From assembly GCF_900747795.2 (NCBI RefSeq), contig NC_041402.2:195525489-195589488 (forward strand): a stretch of DNA of 64,000 nt, read 5' to 3'. Under the pieces are notes generated by a model that searched no databases, was not told the origin of the DNA, and saw only the letters and a program-made list of their open reading frames with translations. Below are positions 45,751 to 63,946 of this stretch, piece after piece. This DNA is from Erpetoichthys calabaricus (taxonomy: Eukaryota > Chordata > Cladistia > Polypteriformes > Polypteridae). A program made the translations under genes and the position numbers. Position 1 is the first letter of the stretch, and each line of letters begins with the position of its first letter.

Positions 45751-46196
45751 TGTGTCAGATGACCAAGGACCTTGCCCCACCGGGACGCCTGGAGAAGAGA
45801 AGGACTAGGAGAGGGCAATATCTTCCCTGGGGTGCAAGAGGGCAGCACCCCTGGATAGCATCAGGGCCCTGTCGGGGTCCGTAGCCACCCCCAGGGGGTG
45901 CCTGGAAAGCTCCGGAGCCTTGGCATGCCTTGGCCACCACAACCGGAAGTGCTGCCGGATGTTAATTAGGAAGACCCAGGTGCAGTATAAAGGAGGCCAC
46001 CTCACTCCGCTCGGGAAGCCAGAGTCGGGTAGTAGTGGACAGAGCTTGCGAGAGAGGAGTGGAGGTGGCAGAAGGAAAGAAAAGGAAAAGGACTGTGAGC
46101 TGAGTTTATTGTGGCTGTGTTGTGCTGTGAAAATAAACGGCGTGTGTTTATGATTTGGCTGTCTCGGTGTCTGTCTGTGTCCGGGCACCTTTCACA
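45751..46196 (+). mobile_element. Solo LTR, same broad family, LTR-retroelement fossil
   Basis: It shares with 43076-43636 (opposite strand) the TGT...ACA ends, a TATA box (GTATAAAGGAGGCCACCTC), a polyadenylation signal (AATAAAC) and the CTGTCTGTGTCCGGG end block. No internal region is present. Target duplication is at best 3 of 4 bases (ACCG / ACTG), suggesting it is older than the other copy. Confidence 0.65.
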
Positions 46197-46279
46197 ACTG
46201 ATAAGAAAAATGACATGAACATAAATGAATAAACAAGTCATGAAGTCTGTTTTGCATTGCTTGTTTGTATGTGTCTGTT

Positions 46280-46834
46280 TAATTATTTACTAATTTCTTT
46301 ATTTCAGAGACAATGCACGCACCATGAAATCTGCCTTGAAATGAAAGCTGTCATATTGACCCATCACAGTTACATGGACAGTTACGAGGGTGGGCTCTAG
46401 TGAGTATTGTTTTTCGATTGGTGAATTGTTGGTAGAGTGCATATAAATCTTGTAAAAAGCATTAGGGACCACATTTCTAGCAGACACATCAGATGCAGAT
46501 CCCTGAGAGGACGATCAATTCAGGGCTTCTTGAATTAAAGGAGGTGTAATTCATGCTGCAACTCTGGCCACCTTTTTCTTGTATTCGTGTCCACCACAGA
46601 CACGCAGTCACAGCTCTGAGGCAGCACTTTGCTTGCTTTGGGAATCCCGTGGCTTACAGGCTTGTGTGAAGTTGTGACTGTGTGTGTCCCCTGCCTTGAC
46701 AATTCACCAATCAAAACACAGTACCCTCCAGAGCCCACCCTCTCCACTTTGACAGATAAAAATGACACTTCATTTCAAGGCACATTTCATGTTGTGTGTG
46801 GTACCACTGAAACAAATAAATGATAAATAATTAA
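46280..46834. mobile_element. Long-armed inverted-repeat element (foldback-like)
   Basis: The left arm 46280-46430 and right arm 46699-46834 are imperfect inverses (for example GAGGGTGGGCTCT and AGAGCCCACCCTC; TTGGTGAATTGT and ACAATTCACCAA). The middle of about 270 bp is not repeated. There is no coding capacity. Confidence 0.6.
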
Positions 46835-47160
46835 GCAAATACATAAATAACCAACACACTATGCATTTAATGACACATTTTATTATTTATGCTCATTTAT
46901 TTATTGTATTTTATTATCACATTTCACAAAACATTTGTTTATTTAAACATTTATTTAGTTTTGTCCAAAATATTCCTTCATAGTTTTCTTGTAGACATTA
47001 AAGGGTGATGAGGATGCCAATGCCATCTTCCCCTCTGTACAGTGTGTATTAGAAAGAGAGCAATTATAGAAAAAATAACAGCTTGACTAACAGATGCATT
47101 TAATATTTATCTTTATGGATTTCAGAAGTGTGATGCAGGTTTGCTCGCCTGTTTCCACAA
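46835..47160 (-). other. Region downstream of the lectin stop
   Basis: AT-rich sequence with several AATAAA-like hexamers on the minus strand (forward TTTATT, for example near 46951), any of which could end the lectin transcript. Confidence 0.35.
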
Positions 47161-53749
<6,589 letters not shown>

Positions 53750-55101
53750 CTACAGGGTGACAGGAAGGATTTGTGTTAAAGTTGCGGTTTTGTCGGAATT
53801 TGACAAACCTAACAGGTATGTGTTCTTTAATTGAAGTACACTGGACATTGACTAACACTGCTAAACTGCTTTACCTGGAAACACCCTGGAACCCCCAGCT
53901 TGACCAAAACAAGCTGTGTGCTCATTTCAAAGGCTTCATCTTGTAAGGGCTGGAGATGCTGATGTCACACAGCCATATCAGTGAGGGGCTGCATTAGGGG
54001 GGCCTTTAAGGCACACGCCAGATCCTGGAGTGCAGTGCGTAACGGTGATGATGTTAGCCTGAAATTCTGTGTCATGAATTGGCTGCCATCTGATTGTCTT
54101 TGTAGTGTTGTGGTGAAGCATCATACAAGTCTGCATAGTTTCTAACCTTTACAACCAGTCTTTTCTCAGTCTGCTCCGTGTGTAATTGAGATTAGCAGAA
54201 GACAAATGGCAACACATTTCAGGAATGAATTACTTACTGGACTGGCCAATCAGAGTCGCTGGGGTCTGCCTAGGGTCCACTTTCACGTGACGCCTAATCT
54301 CATTTTTGAGAAGGTGTTCGTCAAGTTGTGCCGTAGCTATGCTGAAGACTACATGGGTTATGGTGTAGCTACGCCATTGGCTCGATGCTGAAGTATAAAT
54401 CAGCCTTAATAACAATTGTGCACCATCTGAATGCCACAGTGTACCTAAGTATCGTTGCTGACCTTCCCTTTGTGGCCACAGTCGAGCCTTTTTTAAAATG
54501 GGAATGTGTTGTATTACAAAACGCACATCATGTCAAGACGGTTATGTCACTTTACTCCACCGGCCTGTATAATCCCCAGATCTCAGCGCAGTAGAGCGCC
54601 TTTGGGGTGAAGTGGAATGAGCGGTTTGCCACTAAAACAGTAGCCATCTAGTAATAGTGAGGAGGTGCAGAGCAGACTCCCTAAGAGTCATATCCAGTTC
54701 TTCTTTGAATTCAGGCTGATCTGGAGGGTAAAGTGGTCAACGTAGCACTCGATTGGTGGACCTCATAAAGTGGATGCGGTGTGTGTTTGTGTTTTGTTTT
54801 TTTTTTTGCATTATGTTCTTCTCTTTTCTTTTCCAGTGGGGCTTTCTTGTTGTGGCATTGCTGCTGTCTACAGTATGTGACACTTTGTGGCACAACAGCC
54901 ACCAGATCATTTAAGGACAGGGAGGTTCACATTCATCACTTCTGTATCTTCAGTCAAACGAGTTTAAACACTCACTTGTGCTCTATAATAAATAACAGTA
55001 AAGAATACAAATTTGGGGGTCTGACTTTCTGTGTGGGTTTCCTCCATGTTCTCCCGTGTCCTCCCATAGGCCAATGATTAGCAGGTTTGCTTGTGTGGTG
55101 A
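53750..55101. other. Region upstream of the known lectin exons
   Basis: A minus-strand stretch at 53940-53876 is open up to a CCAG/GTAAAG donor, in the right phase for the next lectin exon, but reads LGVPGCFQ and lacks the expected C-type lectin start. I do not call it an exon. Nothing else is recognised. Confidence 0.3.
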
Positions 55102-55245
55102 CTCTAAATCAGCGGTTCTCAAACTTCTTTAGAATTTCTTGCGTGGCGGTCCCTTTAAAAATTGTTCGATGGCTCGCGGACTCTTTTATTAAAAATTAAA
55201 AAATCAATATTATTTCAAGAAAATTGGGGGCGCCAAATACTTTGC

Positions 55246-55578
55246 GGGCAGCACGGTGGCGCAGTGGTAGCGCTGCTGCCTCGCAGTTAGGAGACCCGGG
55301 TTCGCTTCCCGGGTCCTCCCTGTGTGGAGTTTGCATGTTCTCCCCGTGTCTGCGTGGGTTTCCTCCCACAGTCCAAAGACATGCAGGTTAAGTGGATTGG
55401 TGATTCTACATTGGCCCTAGTGTGTGCTTGGTGTGTTTGTGTGTGTCCTGCGGTGGGTTGGCACCCTGCCTGGGATTGGTTCCCGCCTTGTGCCCTGTGT
55501 TGGCTGGGATTGGCTCCAGCAGACCCCCGTGACCCTGTGTTTGGATTCAGAGGGTTGGCAAATGGATGGATTGATGGA
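55246..55578 (+). mobile_element. Polypterid-type tRNA-derived SINE, full length
   Basis: The head GGCGCAGTGGTAGCGCTGC and B box GGTTCGCTTCC form a tRNA-like region. Then come GGAGTTTGCATGTTCTCCCC and GATTGGCTCCAGCAGACCC, and a GGATGG tail. AATACTTTGC (55236-55245) and AACACTTTGC (55579-55588) are its target duplication. Confidence 0.92.
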
Positions 55579-55669
55579 AACACTTTGCACAAGGGTGCCA
55601 TATACCCACTGCGCGGCACTGCACAGGTACAGGCTACTGTGAATAAAACATTTTTTGACAAACAATTAT

Positions 55670-56015
55670 CCATCCATCCATTTACCAACCCGCTGAATCC
55701 GAACACAGGGTCACGGGGGTCTGCTGGAGCCAATTCCAGCCAACACTGGGCACAAGGCAGGAACCAATCCTGGGCAGGGTGCCAACCCACCGCAGGACAC
55801 ACACAAACACACCCACACACCAAGCACACACTAGGGCCAATTTAGAATCGCCAATCCACCTAACCAGCATGTCTTTGGACTGTGGGAGGAAACCCACGCA
55901 GACACGGGGAGAACATGCAAACTCCACGCAGGGAGGACCCGGGAAGTGAACCCAGGTCCCCAGATCACCCAACTGTGAGGCAGCAGCGCTACCCACTGCG
56001 CCACCGTGCCGCCCC
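55670..56015 (-). mobile_element. Polypterid-type tRNA-derived SINE, full length, reversed
   Basis: It is the same family in the other orientation. AAACAATTAT on both sides (55660-55669 and 56016-56025) is a perfect 10-bp target duplication. Confidence 0.92.
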
Positions 56016-56539
56016 AAACAATTATTTATTCAGAAAATATTACGTACATCTTAGATATTAAATTTAAGTTAAAATTTTAATGGGATGGATGCATCTGCTT
56101 TGCCTTAACCATTTGCATTGAGCAGGCAATTTCACCACTTAACAACACAAAAAATGTAAAATATGTTGTTTGTTGATTATCTGTATCCACCTTTAGTGCT
56201 CTTATTTGCTTCTAAAATATACAAAACCTGTTCGTGAGTGTTTTGATTCTACGAAAGAATCGATAATTTTTGATTATGATAAAAATAATAAGGGCTGGTT
56301 TGTGCCGAGCGATAACGGTAGGAAAACAATGCAGTGGCAGCGAATAACGGAACAGTGGATTAGGGGTCGGGTCAAGGTGGTGGGGGTAACAACGGAGCTC
56401 AGTCACTTACTTCCCCTCGGATGGTAAAGGTTAATAATTATAAAAATATAAATAGTATAAATATGCAATCATTTCTCACGGTCCCACCGAAACCGCTTCT
56501 GGGACTGCGGACCCCAGTTTGAGAACTGCTGCTCTAAAT

Positions 56540-57452
56540 GGACCTTCTATTAGTCTGTGCTGGTCTTCCTCCTGTGATGGACTGGTGTCCACTCTACGGT
56601 TGATTCCCACCGACATGTTTAGGCTCTGCGTCATTTTACTGTTGGCCTCACTGTCACATCAGGAGTTTCTGACATTTAGAGCTGAAGTCCTCTCTACAGA
56701 AGCCAAAGGCCTTACAACTAACCTGCTAGAACCACACACTGGCACCATGAGAGGGGCTTCATCGTGTGTTGTGTGAGTGTGTCCTTCAGTCAGGGAGCTG
56801 AGCTAAATAAAGTAGCGCCTGCTCCTCAGGACTGGGCAGGAGCCTTTCGGACTGCTTCACAGTGTGGCCTACTTCCACAAACACACAGGCAGACTAGCAG
56901 GACAGCAGGCCCAGTTTGCTCCTTCCATTCATTATCTCGGTCTGTTGCTCATAATGCCATTTTCTGAACCTGACTGTGAACGGCACTTGCAGTGACCCAA
57001 GAATTACAAACCGTTGCTAGCTGGCGCATTCTGAAGAGGTGAGGTGTACACAAGGTGGCAGCAGACAGCAGCGTTTCCCACTGAATGTACTGAAAGTCAA
57101 TGGGGAGGCACAGACTGACAGAGAAATTCAAATTAAAGCGAGTCGTCCATGTGGCAAGACTATCAGGCGCTGGGTCCAGAATTTAACATTTTGTTAGAAA
57201 TACCGCATTTGGTTAATAGAGTTATTTTTATAACAATGAGACTTCATGAACAATAACAGTGATAATAGGCTGTAATTACATCTAAGAGTAGACTGCATAA
57301 AATCCACACTTTTATTATTATTTTAGCGGATCATAGTGGCTAATAACTGAGCTCAAGGTGACTTGTACTAGCTTGACTAGAAAGCAGAGACCAAATCGAG
57401 TTATTCCAAAGTGGCATTAACTGATGTCCTGTTCCTAACTGTTGCTGTAGGG
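56540..57452. other. No supported feature
   Basis: Short ORFs only; no repeat or exon is recognised. Confidence 0.35.
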
Positions 57453-58151
57453 CACGGGTGTCGAACTCCAGTCCTGGAGGGCCGCTGTGGCTGCAGGTTT
57501 TCATTCTAACTATCTTCTTCATTAGTGACCAGTTCTGGCTGCTAATTCACTCCTTTTGCATTAGTTTTAATTAACGTGACTCAGACCCCTTAGTTGTCTC
57601 TTTTTCCTTAATTAGTAGCCAAACAATAATGAGACACACAACGAGTCGCCACATGACCAGCTCACCTGTGCCATTCACACAATATCTGAAAATAAAAGAA
57701 AGGTGATGGTCTCAGTAAGGCTGATCTGCTCAGGTCACCAAAACATCTTGACGGTGTTCTTAGAAAAAAATAGAAAAATCAACAGTTTTGGAGATGTCTG
57801 TTATGGCAGGATGAGAGCAGCAACACGCCATGGAATTAAATAACGGGTTTAATTAACAGCAAGAATTGGCTTCTCATTAAGAGATTGGTTTGAGTGAAAT
57901 TGGTTGGAATTTGAAATCCCAGTTTAGCTGGTCACCTGTCAACTCATTTCACATTTCATTTCTGCTTGGCTGTCATTTCATGAAGAAAGGAATAAATTCA
58001 GAGGACTGAATCCTTCAAAATAGAATAGGGCTGGTAAAATGAAGGGAAAAGGAGTTCATTAGCAGTGAAAACTGGTCACTGATTAGGAAAAGGGTTAGAA
58101 TGAAAACCTGCAGCCACTGCAGCCCTTCAGGCCTGGAGTTCGACACCCCTG
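57453..58151. mobile_element. hAT-like non-autonomous element
   Basis: CACGGGTGTCGAACTCCAG and the inverse CTGGAGTTCGACACCCCTG bound 699 bp. The interior matches the outer element at 33717-35062, which gives the intact structure of that family. The 8-bp flanks agree only in part. Confidence 0.8.
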
Positions 58152-59655
58152 CTCAAGAGGGTCTACAACTTTTTGTAATTCACATTTCTTCAACATAAAT
58201 CTTTTTTTAAAGTAATGCCCAACGGAGACTTAAAATCGCCATTAAGGTCCACCGGGGCGCCCGCACTGAAGGTGGCAGCAAGTTCACAGCCACACATAGG
58301 ACTCCCCTGGCCTTTTAAGAACTGGCACTGAGCATCAGGAGCGGCCATCAGACGTGTAAAAGAGGAGAACACACCAGTTGAAATAAGCAGCGTCAGTTTG
58401 AAAACATAATTGCTGGGCCGTAGTTCTGATATGGTTGCACAAAATGTTTCTTGGTTCTGAGACGAATGATTCTAAAAATTCTTTTAAATAAAGATTTTAA
58501 AATTTCAGAAATTGGTTTAGTGCATTCTACCTTACATATTTAAAAAATATGAACTTGAAGAAGGAGTGAACCAAGGTTCAATGGGAGTTGGGTTGTTTTG
58601 TGCAGACAGACAGACAGATGAGATGATGACATTCAGTTATTTCACATTTTAAGTGGACACACCTAAAAACAGAAGAGCCATCCTCTGTCCTGTAATCTCA
58701 CAAAGTGGTTGGTCCTAGAGCTGTGGGTGGAAGGGAGAAATGTCCCCAAAAATCTAGGAAGTTTCAGGCCAGAGAAGCGTAAATCTATCCTGGGGAGACC
58801 TCTCAAGTAGCAGGCCAGCACCCTCCAAGTGCCAGGGACGTGTAGAGGTGTGTGCTTTGGACTTGGCTGTGTCTAGATCTGGGTCTGGGGGGGACACCCA
58901 GGTTATCTGTCTCTCTTCCTCGAGCTAACGGGTGTGAGATGTGGAGGCCGTGGTGACTTTAGGGTCCTTAAGGGTCACCCTGTAATTCCAGATTTCTGCT
59001 CTCGGGGCCTGATGTTGAAACTCTGAAAGGTTTGGTTACCCGTTGGAGGCCTTTGTCTCACAGACTTGTGTTTAGCATCTCAAACTCTGCTTAGCCCACC
59101 AATGAAGCCCCCAAACCTCCGAGTATGAATCTGGAACAAATCTATGTTAAACAGAGCTTATCTTATTTATTAATGTGTAAAATAATATGCAAAGGTAGAA
59201 TACTAAATGCAAAACATACAATAAGAAACAAAGAAAATAAACTTCTTACAAGAGTTCAGCCACAGTGACGCAGATTCAGACCTACCTGTCTGTCTTCAGG
59301 ATGATCTTTGACATTTCATTCTGCTGGTGTCAGAAGTTTGTGCTTTTAATTGTTGTGATCCTCCTTCTTCTTGCTTAACTGTTTGTCCTGCTCTGGACTT
59401 TCCATTCTGAAGTTTTTGAATAAATTGTTTCTTTTTATATCTGAACACCCTGTAACACATTTAACTACAGTGTACATGTATCGCGTAGTTAATGTGTACT
59501 TATTTGAAATGACACGTATGCCAAGCTTTACACTTACTATTATCTAAAAATCATTGTGAGAATAAGAAATGTGTTAATTATTTCAAATACTTGAGCAATC
59601 ACACATCTCAGTTGTTTTCCAAACCCACAGTAGAAACTAAAAAGCTGCTTAGTTT
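58152..59655. other. No supported feature
   Basis: The minus ORF at 58190-58372 has no similarity I can name. At 59285-59330 the minus strand reads a short ATG frame into a GACAG/GTAGGT donor, too little to call. Confidence 0.35.
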
Positions 59656-59659
59656 AAGT

Positions 59660-59990
59660 TTTCATGCAAATATTAACATGAAAGCCGAAAAACTGCTTAG
59701 TGCAGGAGGACCTACAGTTCAAAAGCGGCTCTTGACCGGACACACGCTCTTCTTCCTTCTTGGCTTCAGTTCCTTGCTTAACCTTCACGTTTTCCAAGCT
59801 GACAACCACATCTTCACAGGCCAATCTGAATACTTCTTCAGCCGAGTCTCACCAGTCCGTTTCTGGCCCGATTCTGTTTTCAGGTCGCACTTTCGATTGC
59901 GGACCCCTGTGGTCTGTCTTCTTGATGCACAGGAGCAGCACACCAGTAGGCGTTTCATCCTCCATTGGTAGATTCCCTTCCAGGTACTAC
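59660..59990 (-). pseudogene. Broken protein-coding relic of unknown origin
   Basis: The minus strand gives a coherent, acidic, protein-like reading: MEDETPTGVLLLCIKKTD, then RPENRIGPETDW, and, after an interruption, AEEVFRLACEDVVVSLENVK and KKEEERVSG. The composition looks coding across about 105 codons. No splice sites explain it well, although a GTGAGA lies inside. It could be a retrocopy of a host gene, a lost exon or part of a mobile element; I do not recognise it. Confidence 0.4.
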
Positions 59991-60809
59991 TGAGGTCCGA
60001 ATCCTGACAATAAGCACAATTTTTCAGCCTGGCAAATGAGAGCTGAGGGATTCATAAGGTGACTGCGGGAGTCCGATTGACTTCAGTTTCAGTCTGAAGT
60101 GCTTCCCCCTTTAAAGCTGACAATCAGTGCAGTGTGGAAGCAGGAGTAAGCAGAGAAAACGCACACAAAGTTGGTGAGAACATCTCAGGCCCCTGGAGCA
60201 CGGCTGACCTCTGCATCCCGGTGCTTCCTCCCACATCGTGTCGTCTGCAGTTACGTCTTCTTAATTTGAGAGCTTCAGTGTCTCTGACTCATTGTTAGCT
60301 TTTAGAGGTGATGCCAGGCAACTCCCCGTCTGCACATTATAGAGAAGCACCTTGAGGGCTAACACAACAAGAATACACACTTCAAGGCATGGCCACAGGC
60401 TGCGGTGTTTATCTGCATGCAGATGAAGACAAACAAGTCCTTGGGCAGAAGTTCAGAAGAGGACTTCAACACGGGGCCACGTGCGCTCATTTAGCCGTGT
60501 GCAGCCTTGATCTGCCAGATGAGCATGTAACTCCGAGGGTCCGTCACAGGCTACACAAACAGCCCACCCACAACAAGGTGTTCAGGCTTTGACTTTGTGA
60601 CCTCATGAACACCAACTAAATCACATGGGCTCTCTCGTAAAGCATCAAAGAGAACTTCCAGTTTTTCATTTCTTTCACTGGACTCTTCAAATCTTCTGAA
60701 TCCTAATTCACATGTTTTTTAGCTGAGTTCACATAATAAAGTTCACCCTGCCGTCATTATCACGTCTATCTGTCTGTCCACATGAAACAACTCGGCGCAC
60801 AGTGGGACG
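59991..60809. other. No supported feature
   Basis: The plus ORF at 60389-60592 shows no recognisable domain. No repeat is identified. Confidence 0.35.
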
Positions 60810-60822
60810 ATTTTGTTGAAAT

Positions 60823-61147
60823 CCAACCATCCATCCATTATCCAACCTGCTATATCCTAACTACAGGGTCACAGGGGTCTGCTGGAGCCAATCCCAGCCA
60901 ACACAGGGCGCAAGGCAGGAACAAATCCCGGGCAGGGCGCCAGCCCACACACACCCATAAACAAAGCACACACCAGGGACAATTTAGGATGGCCAATCCA
61001 CCTAACCTGCATGTCTTTGGACTGTGGGAGGAAACCCACGCAGACACGGGGAGAACATGCAAACTCCACGCAGTGAGGACCCGGGAAGCGAACCCAGGTC
61101 TCCTTACTGCGAGGCAGCAGCGCTACCACTGTGCCACTGTGCCGCCC
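60823..61147 (-). mobile_element. Polypterid-type tRNA-derived SINE, full length
   Basis: It has the same parts as the copies at 55 kb. A perfect 13-bp target duplication, ATTTTGTTGAAAT, flanks it (60810-60822 and 61148-61160), so it is a recent insertion. Confidence 0.93.
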
Positions 61148-61539
61148 ATTTTGTTGAAATATGATACGTTTATTCTTCAAGGAAATTTGTTGGGATATTT
61201 CGAATATGGCATGCCGTCCACATTTTGGAAACTGCAAAGTCTCCCATTGAATTTTTGAACTGGTCTTGTCAGGGAAACATTCTGTGCAACTGGAGTCACA
61301 GAGTAGCTTACTATTTAAAGCCTTAGCTTGAGTGACGTTACTTCAGCTTCCACCCTGACGACAAAACGGGCCTCCAGTACAAGTTAGGCCCACGTGTGAA
61401 CCCCTGGTACGCCAGCTGACTTCTGCTGCGTGAGGGGAGTGAAAAAGTAAAGTTTTAAAAATAGTAAAAAAAATCTCTCATATAGAAGTGAATGTAAGAG
61501 GAAAGGAATTATGGGTAAATGACTCATTTACTCTTAATG

Positions 61540-61872
61540 TAATTTGCATTGGGTGTGACAAGGATGGATAGGATTAGAAATGAGGACATTAGAGGGTCAG
61601 CTCAGGTTAGATAGTTTGGAGACAAAGTCAGAGAGGCGAGATGGCGTTGGTTTGGAGGGATGGTGGGTATATTGAGAGAAGGGTACTAAGGATAGAGCTG
61701 CCAGGTAAGAGGAGAAGAGGAAGGCCTAAGAGAAGGTTTATGGATGTGATGAGAGAGGACATGCAGGTGGTGTGTGTAACAGAGCAAGATGACGAGTACA
61801 GAGAGATATGGAACAAGATGATCCGCTGTGCCAACCACTAACTGGAGCAGCCGAAAGAAGAAGACTCTTAAT
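61540..61872 (+). mobile_element. RTE-type LINE 3' end
   Basis: It repeats 49590-49900 (GGATTAGAAATGAGGACATT, GAAGAGGAAGGCC, GAGAGGACATGCAGGTG) and ends GAAAGAAGAAGA. It is heavily 5'-truncated. Confidence 0.88.
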
Positions 61873-62765
61873 GTAACCAGATGGTGTTAACGATGCCTAC
61901 AAAGCATCAGTAAATGTGCATTCATCTGCATCACATGGCCTACTAAAATAACGTCACTTTGGAGCGGTCAGAAGTGGCTTCGGGGGGACACATTTCTCTT
62001 GATATCACATCCTTCAGTGTAAGGCAGGTGAAGCCTTCATATTCAGACGTAATTCTAGCAGCATATCAAACACCACACTGCACAGGGAGGAAAAACCGAA
62101 TTACTAAGTAGTGCGGTGGGCAGCAGGACTGAGGGGACCACCAAAACTCGACTTGGTGTCACTTTGGAGGAGTTAAGTAGACAGCACTGGTGAGCTTTGG
62201 TGGGCTGAATGGCTTCTTCTCATCCAGATTGTTCTGATGTTCTAATTCTGACCTAAAGAGGGCTTTGTTAAGGTCTTGACGCCCGACAGTTAAGGAGTCC
62301 CTAAACTAAAGTGTTACTGAGGTATGTGAGTGTGGCACTGTAAGCCCAAGAACAAACCAATGTTTCCTCGGGATTTACATTACACTAAAATAACCTCACG
62401 GCTGCGTTGTCTGCAGGTATTAATAATCCCACATTTCGCTGACGTTGTCATTTATCATCGGAGCTCCAGTCCTGCTTACTCATCCTGGTCTGAAGCGACC
62501 AACAGCTTTAGCTTGAGGCTTTCACCGAGTGTTTAGCTCTGTGTCTTTCAGAAAGGTTATGTTTAACAGATTGGAGCTCACAGACCTTCCACAATCAACA
62601 GCTTCCATCAGCACATCAGCCGTCACCATTTTTAGAGCTTTCGAGTTGAGATCTGCTGTCTGTGATGCCTGTTCAGACTCCATGATGTTGTGAGGTGTGG
62701 ATTTAATGGAGGCTACTTACTAACATTTATAGTAGAATTGCATTCTGTTATTGCCGTTCCTTATA
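61873..62765. other. No supported feature
   Basis: A short run at 62160-62240 (GGTGGGCTGAATGGCTTCTT then TTCTGATGTTCT) resembles a LINE 3' end; otherwise nothing is recognised. Confidence 0.3.
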
Positions 62766-62773
62766 GATATGAC

Positions 62774-62958
62774 CAGGCCCGGATTTGAGTTTTCATCGCC
62801 CCTAGGCAATATTCTTCTGGCGCCCCTTTTTTATTATTTATTACTATAAAAATGAAATTTAAGCGAAATCACATTACTTAAAAAAAAAAAAAATTTTGTC
62901 TAAACTTTGGCGCCCTGAGGCAATGGCCTAGGTTGGCCTCTTTGTAAATCCGGCCCTG
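62774..62958. mobile_element. Short hAT-like MITE
   Basis: CAGGCCCGGATTTG and the inverse TAAATCCGGCCCTG bound 185 bp. GATATGAC on both sides (62766-62773 and 62959-62966) is a perfect 8-bp target duplication. Confidence 0.88.
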
Positions 62959-62966
62959 GATATGAC

Positions 62967-63568
62967 TCACGGTTATACAAATGTTTACTATGCAAACACG
63001 CGACACTGTAGCTGGCGTTTTGATGAAATGACTAAAAAAAAAATTGAAGATGTTCCAACTTTCAAATCAGCCTCCAGACTCGCATGAAATGTGTGCCATG
63101 TGCGCATTTTTAACTTATTAATTCATAAAAGCAAGACCCATTCAATGGATGATGAAGATCCCAGGGAGGGGGACCTCCTTAATTTGGCCAGAATGGCACT
63201 AAAGAGTGTTTCGTATCCGTTACTGCCAATGTGTGAAGTTAGGCATTGTGTTGAGTGCCAGGGAAATCTACACAATGCCAAAAATGAAACGATTACAATT
63301 TCCAAGACTTCCTTGGTTTTCTATGCAATGCCAAAAGGCAAACCGGCAAAATATAAAATACTTCTGCCTAGTGATCAATATTTCCTTTCATTATTTTCAT
63401 AGGTGTGCTGCACAATTATGCAGTTTTGCAAAATATTTTATGACCAGATTAAATATACACCCTGTCAGTGGTTAATATTCATTTATCAGCTGAGTGCACT
63501 GGCCATTCTAGCCTTCCTTGTTGCAACAAGTCATTTTTTCCGTAACTTTATTTTGAATTTCCTTTTTC
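62967..63568. other. No supported feature
   Basis: ORFs at 63091-63475 have no recognisable similarity or splice support. Confidence 0.3.
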
Positions 63569-63580
63569 ATTTTCATAAAC

Positions 63581-63681
63581 GGGCTGGTGCCCTGCCTTGT
63601 GCCCTGTGTTGGCTGGGATTGGCTCCAGCAGACCACCCTGTAGTTGGGATATAGCGGGTTGGGTAATGGATGGATGGATGG
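63581..63681 (+). mobile_element. 5'-truncated polypterid-type SINE
   Basis: It comprises only the 3' 100 bp (GTGTTGGCTGGGATTGGCTC to the GGATGG tail). A perfect 12-bp target duplication, ATTTTCATAAAC, flanks it (63569-63580 and 63682-63693), so truncation happened at insertion. Confidence 0.92.
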
Positions 63682-63907
63682 ATTTTCATAAACGTCTTAT
63701 CAATAAAGGCTTTTTCATGACTCACTTTTCATACTTTGCCTAAATATTGTTTGTCATTCTCTATAATGCCTAAGTAGGATTTATAACGCCATATTAAAGC
63801 AGCACAGACATTTCACACTTTGCCTAAAAATGTCACATATTCTATAGATTACCAAGGCATTGTATACAATACCTGCTTTTCCCACATTGCTGCTAACCTA
63901 TCCATTG

Positions 63908-63946
63908 TCACACGTGTGTGTGCGTGTGTGTGTGTGTGTGTGTGTG
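63908..63946. repeat. (TG)n microsatellite
   Basis: Near-pure GT repeats close to the right edge of the window. Confidence 0.9.

Larger units (their letters stand above)
55110..56531. mobile_element. hAT-like element carrying two nested SINEs
   Basis: The ends CAGCGGTTCTCAAACTT and AGTTTGAGAACTGCTG are inverse, and CTCTAAAT stands on both sides (55102-55109 and 56532-56539), a perfect 8-bp hAT target duplication. The body outside the SINEs is AT-rich with no transposase. Confidence 0.88.

Noticed and set aside
53876-53945. Open stretch ending at a donor in the right phase for the lectin.
   Set aside because: It lacks the cysteine and tryptophan pattern expected before the FCVSLGG exon, and no acceptor with a sensible start was found.
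55246-55320. Functional tRNA gene.
   Set aside because: The A and B boxes belong to the head of a full SINE with target duplications; no complete cloverleaf is seen.
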